Shown one piece after another: positions 44,195 through 53,971 of a stretch of DNA of 64,000 nt (positions within the stretch are counted from its first letter, which is position 1; the number at the start of each line of letters is the position of its first letter). The notes below the pieces were generated by a model. It made no database searches, had not been told where the DNA came from, and saw nothing but the letters and a program-made list of their open reading frames with translations. Position numbers and translations under genes: made by a program. This DNA comes from CAIQPV01 sp963719855 (GTDB lineage: Bacteria > Pseudomonadota > Gammaproteobacteria > Burkholderiales > Gallionellaceae), in the NCBI GenBank assembly GCA_963719855.1, contig CAVRDK010000002.1:248001-312000 (forward strand). The letters are read 5' to 3'.

Positions 44195-44833
44195 TCACGG
44201 CTGTTCTTGCAGTCCGTTCTCCATCACATAAAAAGTAAGTTCTGCATTATTCTTTAATTTCATTTTTTCGAGGATATGCCCGCGATAAGTGCTGACGGTC
44301 TTGACGCTGAGTGACAAGATTTCTGCAATTTCTGACACTTTTTTCCCCGATCCAAGCAAACGCAACACCTGATATTCCCGGTCGCTCAAAAGTTCGTGCA
44401 ACGGCTTGCCGGAATCGGTGCTGCATTCATTGAGCAGTAATTCGGCCAAGGCCGGGCTGATGTGTTTCTTGCCTGCAACCACTTTTCTGACAGCCTCGAC
44501 CAATTGCTCCGGCGCGGTGTCCTTAGTCATATAGCCAGAGGCACCTGCCTTCATCAGGCGAACTGCGTACTGATCTTCCGGGTACATACTCAGGATCAGC
44601 ACCTTGATCCCGCTGCCCCCGTCCATGATTTGCTTCAGGGTGTCGAATCCACTTTTCTCGGGCATTGATAAATCAAGAAGCACGATATCCCACTTCCCCG
44701 TGCGGAGTTTTTTAAGCGCTTCAACCCCGTTGGCAGCCTCACCGCCAACTTCCATTCCTCGCGCTTCGTCCAATATCCTTCTCAGCCCCTGGCGCACAAT
44801 GGAGTGGTCATCAACAATAAGTATCCGGATCAT
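44195..44833 (-). CDS. NarL/FixJ-family response regulator
   Basis: A 212-residue regulator. The receiver has D9-D9 type pocket VDDH, phosphoacceptor D54 (VLLDLSMPEKSG) and K at MTKDTAP. A LuxR-type helix-turn-helix closes the protein (LSDREYQVLRLLGSGKKVSEIAEILSLSVKTVSTYRGHILEKM). It starts 47 bases after the kinase gene stop on the same strand, so the two form a two-component pair. Targets are unknown. Confidence 0.92.
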   Translation of the reverse strand: MIRILIVDDHSIVRQGLRRILDEARGMEVGGEAANGVEALKKLRTGKWDIVLLDLSMPEKSGFDTLKQIMDGGSGIKVLILSMYPEDQYAVRLMKAGASGYMTKDTAPEQLVEAVRKVVAGKKHISPALAELLLNECSTDSGKPLHELLSDREYQVLRLLGSGKKVSEIAEILSLSVKTVSTYRGHILEKMKLKNNAELTFYVMENGLQEQP

Positions 44834-44879
44834 GGCTCTACTCCTTCAAATGGTACGACGGCTATTGTAACGGCATAAA

Positions 44880-47411
44880 TCATAAGTTATCTGCGTATTC
44901 CTGGGCATTTTGTTTGGAATAGGGAGCCGGAACCGTTACCGACACCCGCGTTCCCTTGCCATGCGTGCTGCTGATTTTGGCTTTTCCGCCAGCTATCAAG
45001 GCGCGCTCCCTGATCCCGAGCAAACCAAAGGATTTCTCCTTGTGTGTCTGGACAAACCCGAGGCCATCGTCCTCCACCACCATCGACAACGAGTTGCTGC
45101 ATCTGGTAAAGAGTATATTCACCTCGCTGGCTTGCGCGTGTTTAGCTATATTGTTCAGTGACTCCTGGAGAATCCGGAATATCGCAGAAGATTGATCCGT
45201 TTCCAATGTAAGTCCCTCCTCGGGTAATACAAGTATGCACTCGATATTCGTATTCTGCCTGAATTGCCTCACATAATCCTCGATTGCCGCATCAAGCCCG
45301 ACATCTTCCAGCAGGGTGGGCCGAAGTTGTCTGACAATATTGCGCACGGTGTTGATGCCATCTGACACCAGATCGGATATGTGGCCTGTTTCCTCAGAGA
45401 GGAGCGTCAGTTCCGGAGGGAGTTTTGAAATAAGCCAGGCGACCCGCATTTTCAATGCGGCCAGCATCGCACCCATCTCATCATGCAATTCGCGCGCAAT
45501 CCTCGTTCGTTCGTCTTCCTTGACATTTTCCAGGTGGGAGGTCAGCCGTTGTAGTTCTTTGTAGGACTCGGTCAGTTTCATCTCCAAGAGCTTTTGCCCG
45601 GTGATGTCCACCGCGATACCCAGCACGTTGATCGAACCGTCCGCCTGCGGCAGCGGCTTCTTGATCGTGAGATACCAATTCTGTTTGTCATTCGCCATCG
45701 GTGAAGATTCAGCCAGTATTACTTCTTGTCCGTTCTTGAACGCTTCGGTATCCGGCTTAAGGTACCCCGATAGCCCTTTCCTGCCCGGATTGATCTCCTC
45801 GTCGGTTTCTCCGATCATATCGTGCATTGCCATGCCGTATAAATTCGCCAGCGCCTGGTTGACCATTAAAAATTTCCCGTCTGCATCCTTGACGTAAATC
45901 AGGTTGGGGTCGGTATCGATAACTTGCCACATGAACATTTTTTGCCGAGCAAGTTCGGTTTCGGCCTGCTTACGTTCGGTGATGTCGCGAATGATGCTCT
46001 GATAAAATTTTGCCCCACCAATATCGATTCGCCGCACGCTGGCCTCGACCGGGAAGACAACCCTGTTTTTTCTGATATGCGTTGATTCGAATCTCAATGC
46101 TCCGGCAAGGTCGATTTCCTTGAGTTTCTCTGCAAACAGGGGCGTAAATTCTATTGCACGCAAGAGGTTCACATTAATGCCGGAAAGTTCTGCTGCGGTA
46201 TAGCCGTATACCTCAAGGGCGCGGTCATTGAAATCAACAATCTTGCCCGTGTCGTCAAACAGCAGGATGATGTCGTTTGCATACTTGGAGAGGTAACCGA
46301 AATGCTCGGCAAGTGCCAGACGTTCGATTTCGCTCTCGTATTGCCTTATTTCTTTTTGTCGCCAGAAAATAGCTATCCCGCCGCCCACGCCAACAACGGC
46401 CAGCATCAGCGCCGCCATCCACTTGGCAAATTGGTTTATCGGGGCATAGATTTCCGCCTTGTCTATTTTTGAGACCATAAACCACGAAGTCCCGGCGACC
46501 TTGCTCAATACGGCGACCACTGGCATGCCACGGTAATCTACTCCCTCCACCAGCCCCTCTTGTCCCTTTGCCACCATCGCCGCCGGTAATTGTTGTTGGC
46601 TGAGAGGTATGCGCATGGTAAGTGCGGTGTTCTTACGGTGGCGCAGCTCATTCATGAATAAAACATCGTCCCCATCGCGGCGGACGAGTATGTTTTCAGC
46701 GCTTGGGCTGGGGGTCGGCCAGCGCTGGATGAGGGGGAAAAGAAAACGGGAAGGATCAATGCGAAAAAGAACCACGCCTATGGTGTGCGCCTTCCCATTC
46801 TTGACCAGAGTCAGCGGCGCACTGAGTTCAATTTCAACCTGCTCCCCTGAGTTGAGTTTTTCTCGCTGGATATCGGAAAAGAGAACCTGTCCGCTGCGCA
46901 TACTTTCAAGCAAGCGCTTCTTATCCATTCCCTGGATCGGCGCTTCATCCGCAGATGATGAAAGGCGCAGCAGCGCATGGTCGTCGAACAGGGAAATCGA
47001 GGTATAGCCATAAGCTGCTTCAGACTGTTGCAGCGAGGTCAGACGTTCCGTTAACTTTGATTTTGTCTCGCCTGCCGGGCCACCCTGTTGCAGCCAACGC
47101 CCGACCTCGGACAGAAAGAATGGGTCGTTTCTGGTTGCTTGCGCATCGCCCTTGCGATGTTCCATCCAGTCAATGATCTGCCTGGTCTTTAGCGAGGCGA
47201 TGCCGCCCAACTCGTTTTGCATGTCAATTTTAAGGTTTTCCTGATAGCGCTGGAAGACGGTATAACCTGCCAGGGTAACGATGACAGTGAACAGGATGAA
47301 TGCGAAAAACGGCCTCCATACCTTGGTTTCAGGTTGGTTTGAACGGCCAGATTTGACGTTGCCGGTCGATATTGCTTGAGCATTAGCCATTCTTGTTCTG
47401 CGCCATGTCAT
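44880..47411 (-). CDS. Membrane PAS sensor histidine kinase (HisKA_3/NarX-like)
   Basis: An 843-residue kinase. Two membrane helices (about 33-55 and 331-351) enclose a 275-residue periplasmic Cache-like sensor domain. Two PAS domains follow (about 370-482 and 490-608). The HisKA_3 domain has the phospho-histidine at about 643 (RIARELHDEMGAML), and the ATPase domain carries ESLNNIAKHAQA, EDDGLGF and GLLGIRERA. This type partners NarL-family regulators, matching the next gene. ATG 47411 is used; ATG 47390 is equally possible, and neither has a strong ribosome site. The ligand is unknown. Confidence 0.9.
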   Translation of the reverse strand: MTWRRTRMANAQAISTGNVKSGRSNQPETKVWRPFFAFILFTVIVTLAGYTVFQRYQENLKIDMQNELGGIASLKTRQIIDWMEHRKGDAQATRNDPFFLSEVGRWLQQGGPAGETKSKLTERLTSLQQSEAAYGYTSISLFDDHALLRLSSSADEAPIQGMDKKRLLESMRSGQVLFSDIQREKLNSGEQVEIELSAPLTLVKNGKAHTIGVVLFRIDPSRFLFPLIQRWPTPSPSAENILVRRDGDDVLFMNELRHRKNTALTMRIPLSQQQLPAAMVAKGQEGLVEGVDYRGMPVVAVLSKVAGTSWFMVSKIDKAEIYAPINQFAKWMAALMLAVVGVGGGIAIFWRQKEIRQYESEIERLALAEHFGYLSKYANDIILLFDDTGKIVDFNDRALEVYGYTAAELSGINVNLLRAIEFTPLFAEKLKEIDLAGALRFESTHIRKNRVVFPVEASVRRIDIGGAKFYQSIIRDITERKQAETELARQKMFMWQVIDTDPNLIYVKDADGKFLMVNQALANLYGMAMHDMIGETDEEINPGRKGLSGYLKPDTEAFKNGQEVILAESSPMANDKQNWYLTIKKPLPQADGSINVLGIAVDITGQKLLEMKLTESYKELQRLTSHLENVKEDERTRIARELHDEMGAMLAALKMRVAWLISKLPPELTLLSEETGHISDLVSDGINTVRNIVRQLRPTLLEDVGLDAAIEDYVRQFRQNTNIECILVLPEEGLTLETDQSSAIFRILQESLNNIAKHAQASEVNILFTRCSNSLSMVVEDDGLGFVQTHKEKSFGLLGIRERALIAGGKAKISSTHGKGTRVSVTVPAPYSKQNAQEYADNL

Positions 47412-47615
47412 TTCGGACAAGAGTTTGTGCTTATCGAAGCTGGAAGCTTACAGAGTTTGATGGGTCGGCGGTATAGGACAAACACCGATGGGATATTCCA
47501 GAAATTGCTTAATGCTTAATCAGCAAAGCGCCGATGTTTTAAAACCGGCCGGGTTGTCAGAATGCGCCCCACCAAGGCAATTGCCATTTTAGCAAACCAA
47601 CTACAGGAGGCCGCC

Positions 47616-48059
47616 GTGGCAGGATCAGCTTTTTCAGAAGTCGTACATGAAGATTATGGGGTTGACCCAATTGTAATTGAGAGCCAGGTTGCTCCGGCAG
47701 GGACGTATGCACTTAGGCGCACCCACTATCTCAACGAAATTGAGCAGGGAATGCTGTTGAGCGCCGAACAGCGACAGATTCTCGTAAATCTTATCAAGGC
47801 TGACGATTTTGACGCGAAACAAAAGGTGATTTCCCACAACTTGCGTCTGGTAGCCGGGATTGCCATGCGTTATGCCAACCGTGGGGTGGAATTTCTGGAT
47901 CTGGTCAGTGTGGGGATAATGGGGCTGATTCATGCGCTGGAGAAATTCGAACTGGAAGGTGGTATCCGTTTTCCAGTTTACGCCAGATGGTGCATACGCG
48001 AAAACATCGAGCGCGCCATCATGGACCGGAACAACAGTCAGCCCATCTGCGCCCGCTAG
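47616..48059 (+). CDS. Sigma-70-family protein with region 2 only
   Basis: A 147-residue protein that ends right after sigma region 2. It has HNLRLVAGIAMRYANRGVEFLDLVSVGIMGLIHALEKFE (regions 2.1-2.2, core-binding) and GIRFPVYARWCIRENIERAIM (2.3-2.4) in RpoS/RpoD-like order, then NNSQPICAR and stop. Regions 3 and 4 are absent. The start GTG 47616 is decided by a perfect AGGAGG five bases upstream; ATG 47562 lacks any ribosome site. W and aromatic residues of 2.3 are partly changed (YARWCIREN against YATWWIRQT). It could be a truncated RpoS paralogue, a core-competitor, or a degraded gene. Confidence 0.75.
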   Translation: MAGSAFSEVVHEDYGVDPIVIESQVAPAGTYALRRTHYLNEIEQGMLLSAEQRQILVNLIKADDFDAKQKVISHNLRLVAGIAMRYANRGVEFLDLVSVGIMGLIHALEKFELEGGIRFPVYARWCIRENIERAIMDRNNSQPICAR

Positions 48060-48089
48060 TTTCGCGCCATTGCTGGCGTTGTTGATTTC

Positions 48090-48275
48090 ATGAGGTGTTG
48101 CTCAATGACACAATGGAACACAGGCAAGCGTATGAACCAGAACAAATGTAGTGGTGCCAGCCTTGCCATTATCAAAGAAATTGTCGAACGTCACGACGGT
48201 CATATCTCGCTCGAATCTGCGCCGGGCGCAGGGTACAGGGACGGTGAATTACTTCACATTGAGCTGGAGCAACAA
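48090..48275 (+). pseudogene. C-terminal remnant of a histidine kinase ATPase domain
   Basis: In the frame of the following regulator, residues SGASLAIIKEIVERHDGHIS and LESAPGAG match the last ATP-binding box of a histidine kinase (GxGLGLAIVKEIVERHGG pattern, with the glycines altered). No other part of the kinase remains. The frame runs without stop into the receiver gene, so an ATG at 48090 or 48132 could give a fused protein, but a better start exists at 48276. Confidence 0.6.
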
Positions 48276-50294
48276 ATGACTGCGACCATTCTTGTCATCG
48301 ACGATAACGAAGACGATCAACGCCTTTACAGGCGCGCGCTCAAGGATTTCAACTATGAGTTAATTTCGGCATTGTCAGCGCAGGCCGGTCTCGCACGCAT
48401 TGCCGACCTGAAGCCAGGCTTGAAACTCGACTTGATTCTGCTCGATTACAACCTGCCGGATATGGATGGGCTGGTTTTTATGAAGAGGCTTGCCGAATAC
48501 CCGGACATGCACATTCCTATCGTCATGCTCACCAGCGAGGGCAGCGAGGCTGTGGCCGTCGAAGCGATGAAGAATGGCGCCGACGATTATCTGGTGAAGG
48601 ACACTGCTGGACGATACCTGAAACTACTGCCGGGTGTAATTGAGTATGTCATGGCGGCCCATGCGCAACGTGTGCATACCCGGCGGCTGATGGCGCTGCA
48701 TCAGGCGATACTGGACACCGTCGAGGATGGCATCATCGGGATCAACACTGCCGGCGACATACTGTTTGCCAATCCTGCGGCGGAACGCATGCTCGCCCCC
48801 CGCAAAGGTTTGGTCGGGCGGCCTGTCGCGCAATTACTCTGGTGCGGAGAAAACCAATGCGACTGGAGCAGTCATCCACTCGCTGCAGCCCCCAAGGGCG
48901 CAACCAGGTTCTACCGTGATTCCGATTTTTTCCATCGCGAGAATGGGCAAACGTTTCCGGTCGCCTACAACGCTTCCGCAATAGACTTGAGAGGCAATGG
49001 TGGAGCTTGGTGGGTGCTGGTGTTTCAGGATATTTCGGAACGGAAAAAAGCCGATGCGTTGTTAAGGCAGCATGAGTTGGTGATTGAAACAACTAACGAT
49101 GGATTCTGGATGATCTCCTTAAGCGGGCATTTGATCGAGGTGAACCAGGCCTACGCGGACATGATTGGATATACGCGCGAAGAATTGATCGGCATGCATA
49201 TCTCCAAAGTGTCATTGATGGCGGATACGCCGGAACAGGTCAAGGCGCGAATTGAGCGGATTGTCGTGCAGGGATTTGACCGTTTTGAAACACGGCATCG
49301 ACATAAGGATGGGCACTTCATTGATTTCGATGTGTCGGTCACTTATCTATCTGAAGCGAAATGTTTATTTTCTTTCTTGCGTGACATCACCGGACGCAAG
49401 AAGACTGATGAGGCGTTGCGTGTGGCCGCCGTCACTTTCGAGGCGCATGACGGCATCATGATTACCGATGTCGATGCCAACATCATCCGGGTTAACAAGG
49501 CATTTACGGACATTACCGGGTACAGCCCGGAAGATGTGTTTGGAAAGAACCCGAGCATCATGAGTTCGGGGCAGCATGACAAGGCTTTCTACAACAAAAT
49601 GTGGCAACAGTTGATTCACACCGGTTCATGGTCTGGCGAGATTTGGGACAAACGCAAGAATGGACAGGTTTATCCGAAATGGGTAACGATAACTGCCATA
49701 AAAAATGAACAGCAGGAAACCACGCAGTACGTGGCCATATTCAGCGACATCACCGAGCGCAAAAAGGTTGAGGAGGAAATATGCAACCTGGCTTTTTATG
49801 ACGACCTGACCAAATTACCCAACCGGCGTTTGTTTCTCGACCGCTTTCGCGCGGCCTTGCCTGTTTCAGCCCGATACAATATCTATGGCGCAGTGTTGTT
49901 TATCGATCTGGACAAGTTCAAGACGCTCAACGACACACTTGGTCATAACTATGGTGACTTGCTGCTAATAGAGGTGGCCTACAGGATTAAGTTATGTGTG
50001 CGAAAAATGGATACGGTGGCAAGACTAGGGGGAGATGAGTTCGTTGTGCTGATTGAAGCACTCAATGAAAATGAAGAAGAAGCATTGTGCATGGTTGGCC
50101 AGGTCGCCGAAAAAATTCGCGAGACCTTGGCGCGGCCATACCGGCTCAAGAAGCATACGTATCAATGCTCGCCCAGTATTGGTGTCAGCCTGTATCGCGG
50201 CATTGATGAATCAGTGGATGCATTGTTGCAGCATGCCGATTTGGCAATGTACCAAGCCAAGGAAGCTGGACGCAATGCAGTACGATTTTTTTGA
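48276..50294 (+). CDS. REC-PAS-PAS-PAS-GGDEF diguanylate cyclase
   Basis: A 672-residue soluble signalling protein. The receiver domain (1-125) has phosphoacceptor D57 (ILLDYNLPDMDG) and TSEGSEAVAVEAMKNGADDYLVKD. Three PAS domains lie at about 145-260, 270-385 and 390-510. The GGDEF domain ends the protein with an intact RLGGDEF motif and an RxxD inhibitory site (RKMD) five residues before it. It should make c-di-GMP under phosphorelay control. Start ATG 48276 is chosen for TGGAGCAACAA directly upstream and because the receiver fold begins there. Confidence 0.9.
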   Translation: MTATILVIDDNEDDQRLYRRALKDFNYELISALSAQAGLARIADLKPGLKLDLILLDYNLPDMDGLVFMKRLAEYPDMHIPIVMLTSEGSEAVAVEAMKNGADDYLVKDTAGRYLKLLPGVIEYVMAAHAQRVHTRRLMALHQAILDTVEDGIIGINTAGDILFANPAAERMLAPRKGLVGRPVAQLLWCGENQCDWSSHPLAAAPKGATRFYRDSDFFHRENGQTFPVAYNASAIDLRGNGGAWWVLVFQDISERKKADALLRQHELVIETTNDGFWMISLSGHLIEVNQAYADMIGYTREELIGMHISKVSLMADTPEQVKARIERIVVQGFDRFETRHRHKDGHFIDFDVSVTYLSEAKCLFSFLRDITGRKKTDEALRVAAVTFEAHDGIMITDVDANIIRVNKAFTDITGYSPEDVFGKNPSIMSSGQHDKAFYNKMWQQLIHTGSWSGEIWDKRKNGQVYPKWVTITAIKNEQQETTQYVAIFSDITERKKVEEEICNLAFYDDLTKLPNRRLFLDRFRAALPVSARYNIYGAVLFIDLDKFKTLNDTLGHNYGDLLLIEVAYRIKLCVRKMDTVARLGGDEFVVLIEALNENEEEALCMVGQVAEKIRETLARPYRLKKHTYQCSPSIGVSLYRGIDESVDALLQHADLAMYQAKEAGRNAVRFF

Positions 50295-50413
50295 TCCCGC
50301 CATGCAACATGCTGTCAGAACATTGGGACGGAAAGCCAAGCAAATCCAGCATTCCAATGGCGTTCTTGCGTTATAACGAATTTCGAAACATTAATTACCA
50401 AAGGAGAATTAAC

Positions 50414-50755
50414 ATGAATAACAAAATCATGAAAACCGCCATTTTTGCATTTCTGCTTGGATCGGGTTTGGCGTTTGCCGAAGCGGGTAAAGTCACTATC
50501 TCTTCACCGGCAGACGGAGCAATGGTTGGCTCCAAAGATACGATCAAGTTGAGTTACGAGGCGGTTCCCGGCCCTGATGGAGATCATCTTCATCTCAATG
50601 TGGACGGCAAAAGAGTGAATGTCCTCCATCAACTCAAGGGAACCGCAGAAGTCGCTCCACTTGCGCCGGGCAAACACCAGATATGCCTTACGGTTAACAC
50701 CAAGGGGCATGTTCCGACTGGTGTTGAAGGGTGCGTGAACGTTACCTCAAAATGA
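50414..50755 (+). CDS. Small exported DUF4399-like protein
   Basis: A 113-residue protein with a signal peptide (TAIFAFLLGSGLAFAEA). The mature part, VTISSPADGAMVGSKDTIKL ... DGDHLHLNVDGKR ... LAPGKHQICLTVNTKGHVP, resembles DUF4399-type Ig-like periplasmic domains. AAGGAG precedes the ATG. It overlaps the next gene by four bases (ATGA). The histidines in DHLHLNVDG suggest metal binding, which is only a guess. Confidence 0.6.
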   Translation: MNNKIMKTAIFAFLLGSGLAFAEAGKVTISSPADGAMVGSKDTIKLSYEAVPGPDGDHLHLNVDGKRVNVLHQLKGTAEVAPLAPGKHQICLTVNTKGHVPTGVEGCVNVTSK

Positions 50756-51162
50756 GTAATGCACAAAACCTGGCGTACACCGTAGTCCAGATTTTGCATA
50801 ATTTTGGCGCCGTTGCGGCGGTAGGCGGTTCCCTTGCCGCCGCTGTGAACGCGAGTGTGGATTCCAGAAAAAAGCTCGCCTGGCTCACGCTTGCCGGTTG
50901 GGGAACACAAGCCGCAAGCGGCGCGACTTTCGGCATGGTCAGTTTTTTCTTTTATCACCGGCTCCCTGATATTGCTGGGGTAGCTATCATCGCGCTCATA
51001 ATCAAAATATTGTGCGCCGCAACAGGCTTTCTGCTCGTGGCAGCTTATCTTTTTTGGGGATCAAGCTGGGCTGAAAGGAAAAAGAACAGGGTGTGGTATG
51101 CATCATCGATTCTTTCCGCCATTGCATTGAGTGCAGCCGCATTCTTGCGCTGGTTCTCGTAG
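50752..51162 (+). CDS. Four-helix integral membrane protein, unknown
   Basis: A 136-residue hydrophobic protein with four predicted membrane helices (for example VAIIALIIKILCAATGFLLVAA and SSILSAIALSAAAFL). A histidine lies in the first helix (VVQILHNFGAVAAVGG), as in some CopD-like or haem-binding membrane proteins. It is translationally coupled to the exported protein before it, so a periplasmic-plus-membrane pair (in the manner of CopC/CopD) is conceivable. I do not recognise the family. Confidence 0.6.
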   Translation: MSNAQNLAYTVVQILHNFGAVAAVGGSLAAAVNASVDSRKKLAWLTLAGWGTQAASGATFGMVSFFFYHRLPDIAGVAIIALIIKILCAATGFLLVAAYLFWGSSWAERKKNRVWYASSILSAIALSAAAFLRWFS

Positions 51163-51260
51163 CAGCTTGCCGGGATAAACATGGGGCAAAACCGTTTCGT
51201 GGGTAAATCGCCGTTTTTACGATCATTTAAGCTGTCAGAAATGGGCCATGCACCGCCATA

Positions 51261-53657
51261 GTGAAAATAATGAAAATTCACAAACTCCAGACACGGATAG
51301 TGCTCGCCTTCACCATGCTGCTGCTCCTGATACAGGTAGCCAGTCTGGCCGTGATCAACAGCGTCTTGTCGGATAGCACAAATCAGGACATCCAACGCAA
51401 CTTGTTGGCCGGTCAGCGCGTCTTCAACCGGTTGCGCGAGGAGAACAATCGGCAATTGATCCAATCGGCAAGCATCATGTCGTCGGATTTCGCCTTCCGC
51501 AAGGCCATTGCGACTGCTGACTACGGTACGGTGGTTTCCGCGCTGACCAACCATGGTGCAAGAATCAACGCGGATGTGATGCTGCTGGTAGACACCGACG
51601 GCAAAATGATCGCCAACACGCAGTCTGCCGGAGATGTCGGACATACAGGACATGCCGAACAGCCATTTCAATTTCAGGAACTCATCACGCTTGCGGAACA
51701 GAATAGACAGGCGGAAGCGATGGTTGTGTTGGATGGCGAGCTTTACCAAATGGTGGTTGTACCAGTGCTGGGGCCGTTGCCCATCGCGTGGCTGGTCGTA
51801 GGATTCAGCATTGATGATAAATTCGTTCTAAACTTAAAGTCACTTACTGCATTGAATGTGTCGTTCCTGGGCAGTACTAAACCCGATGATAAGTGGCAAC
51901 TACTGGCCAGCACGCTGCCTCCCGGTACTTCCACCACACTCCCCCATTTACTGTCCGGCCTATTCAATAATAAATCGGACGACATCGCCACGCTACGCAT
52001 GGGTGATGAGGATTACATAACGCTCACATCCGAATTGAAGACGCAGAGCGGCTCACACGTCGTCGCTGTTCTGCAACAGTCGCTGCAACAGGCGTTGGAG
52101 CCGTTGCGACGTTTGCAGAGATTTCTGCTTGTGTTAAGCGGCCTATCCCTGATAGCCATGCTGGCCGCGAGCCATAAGATTGCGCGCAGTATCACCAAGC
52201 CGATAAGCGTGCTGGGTTCGTTGGCCAGCCGCATTCAGCAAGGCGACTATTCACAATCCGCCCCGGTTGATCGGCAGGACGAGATCGGCAAACTGACTTC
52301 CGCCTTCAACCACATGAAGGATGGCATGGCAGCGCGTGAAGCAAGAATCACCGAGCTTGCCTACCGCGATCAACTGACCGGTTTGCCCAACCGCACGCTG
52401 TTCCATGACCGCTTGGAGCAGGCGTCCAAGGTGGCAACTCGCGCAGGCCAAAATTTTGCTTTGTTGATTATTAACCTGGACAGATTCAATGAGGTCAACG
52501 TCATTCTGGGCCACCATATCGGCGATCTGCTGTTACGGGAAATTTCCAGTCGGATGGCGACTGTTCTCACGCGTGATTCCGACACGCTTGCACGGCTCGG
52601 CGGCGACGAATTCGCCGTGCTGCTTCCTGACTGCGACACGCAGTGCGCCATGGTCATCGTGCGCAAGATTCTTGACGCGCTGGATCAGCAGATTCTGCTG
52701 GAAGGCCAGGAAGTCATCGCCACCGGCAGCATCGGTATAGCCATCTATCCCGAGCATGGCAACGAAATCAATACGCTGTTACGCCATGCGGACATCGCCA
52801 TGAACGAGGCGAAACACGACAACAGCGGCTACGCCCTGTTCGACCTGAACTATGTCGAGCAGAACCAGCAGCATCTGTCGCTGTTGGCCGAACTGCGCCA
52901 TGCCATCGAGCGCAACGAGTTTGTCCTCTACTACCAACCCAAGGTGGGATTCGCCACCGGCACCATCGGCCATGTGGAGGCGCTGGTGCGCTGGATACAC
53001 CCGGAACGGGGCAGGATACCTCCCGACCAGTTCATACCCTACGCCGAAAATACAGGATACGTCAGAACCATTACCCGATGGGTAATTGAGGAGGCACTGC
53101 GCCAGCGCATGCAATGGGAGAAAATGAAGATGCCGCTGACCATTTCCGTCAACATATCGGCGCGAGACCTGATGAATTCTGATCTGCCCAAGCTGTTCGG
53201 CGAATTGATGGATAAATATGGGGCATCACCCCATTGGCTGTGCCTGGAAATTACCGAGAGCGCAATCATGGGAGATCCAAAACGCGCCTTGGGCATACTG
53301 GAAGAACTCCACAACATGGGGTTCAGTCTTTCAGTGGATGACTTCGGCACCGGCTATTCTTCATTGGCGTATCTCAAGAAACTTCCGGTATCAGAGTTGA
53401 AAATAGACCAGTCTTTCGTATTTCACATGGCAGACGACAAGGATGACGCAACCATAGTGCGCTCTACCATAGACCTTGGACACAACATGGGTCTCGTGGT
53501 AGTGGCGGAAGGCATAGAGAACAAGGCCACCTGGGATATGTTGAATGACATGGGCTGTGACTTGGCGCAGGGTTATTACATCAGCAAGCCGATGGATGCC
53601 GACGCGCTGCTCAAGTGGTTCGAGCAAGCGCCGTGGAAAGTAGAGAAGGAGATTTAA
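51261..53657 (+). CDS. Membrane GGDEF-EAL protein with periplasmic sensor and HAMP
   Basis: A 798-residue bifunctional c-di-GMP enzyme. A first membrane helix (IVLAFTMLLLLIQVASLAVI) and a second (about 285-305) enclose a Cache-like periplasmic domain; a HAMP linker follows. GGDEF (ARLGGDEFAVLLP) has an RxxD I-site (RDSD) before it. The EAL domain looks catalytically complete: EALVRW, SVNISARDL, LEITESA, DDFGTGYSSL, ELKID, VAEGIEN, QGYYISKP. Translation starts at GTG 51261 or ATG 51270; no clear ribosome site. The outer-membrane and cupredoxin genes follow on the same strand. Confidence 0.92.
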   Translation: MKIMKIHKLQTRIVLAFTMLLLLIQVASLAVINSVLSDSTNQDIQRNLLAGQRVFNRLREENNRQLIQSASIMSSDFAFRKAIATADYGTVVSALTNHGARINADVMLLVDTDGKMIANTQSAGDVGHTGHAEQPFQFQELITLAEQNRQAEAMVVLDGELYQMVVVPVLGPLPIAWLVVGFSIDDKFVLNLKSLTALNVSFLGSTKPDDKWQLLASTLPPGTSTTLPHLLSGLFNNKSDDIATLRMGDEDYITLTSELKTQSGSHVVAVLQQSLQQALEPLRRLQRFLLVLSGLSLIAMLAASHKIARSITKPISVLGSLASRIQQGDYSQSAPVDRQDEIGKLTSAFNHMKDGMAAREARITELAYRDQLTGLPNRTLFHDRLEQASKVATRAGQNFALLIINLDRFNEVNVILGHHIGDLLLREISSRMATVLTRDSDTLARLGGDEFAVLLPDCDTQCAMVIVRKILDALDQQILLEGQEVIATGSIGIAIYPEHGNEINTLLRHADIAMNEAKHDNSGYALFDLNYVEQNQQHLSLLAELRHAIERNEFVLYYQPKVGFATGTIGHVEALVRWIHPERGRIPPDQFIPYAENTGYVRTITRWVIEEALRQRMQWEKMKMPLTISVNISARDLMNSDLPKLFGELMDKYGASPHWLCLEITESAIMGDPKRALGILEELHNMGFSLSVDDFGTGYSSLAYLKKLPVSELKIDQSFVFHMADDKDDATIVRSTIDLGHNMGLVVVAEGIENKATWDMLNDMGCDLAQGYYISKPMDADALLKWFEQAPWKVEKEI

Positions 53658-53915
53658 TGTAGGGTGGGCAAACGAGCTTATTGTTTGCCCACGCGGATGA
53701 GCTTATTCAACGCTTTCACCCCCATCCCAACCTTCCCCCTCAAGAGGGAAGGAGCCGATTTCATTCCCATTGAGGGGGAAGGCTATAACCAGCGACTTGG
53801 TTGGCGTTTTGTACCAGCTTTGTCGAATGGCTATAACCAATGGCTTGCTGCGTTTTTTGCAGCTTAGCCAGATGACTAGTAGTTTTATCAGTAGTCCCAT
53901 CAGGGTGGGTGTGAA
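53658..53915. repeat. Cluster of three repeat types between the GGDEF-EAL and barrel genes
   Basis: 53659-53694 is a copy of the GTAGGGTGGGCA palindrome (also at 13055). About 53716-53790 is a degraded half of the CCCCCATCCCAACCTTCCCC element. 53820-53905 carries the hairpin CTTGCTGCGTTTTTTGCAGC and GACTAGTAGTTTTATCAG, also seen near 39568. No gene is seen in the 314 bases up to 53972. Confidence 0.7.
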
Positions 53916-53971
53916 AGCGTGAAACACGTAAAAAGCCTTAATGAATTATCTGGGTTTAATGGGAGTACGTC

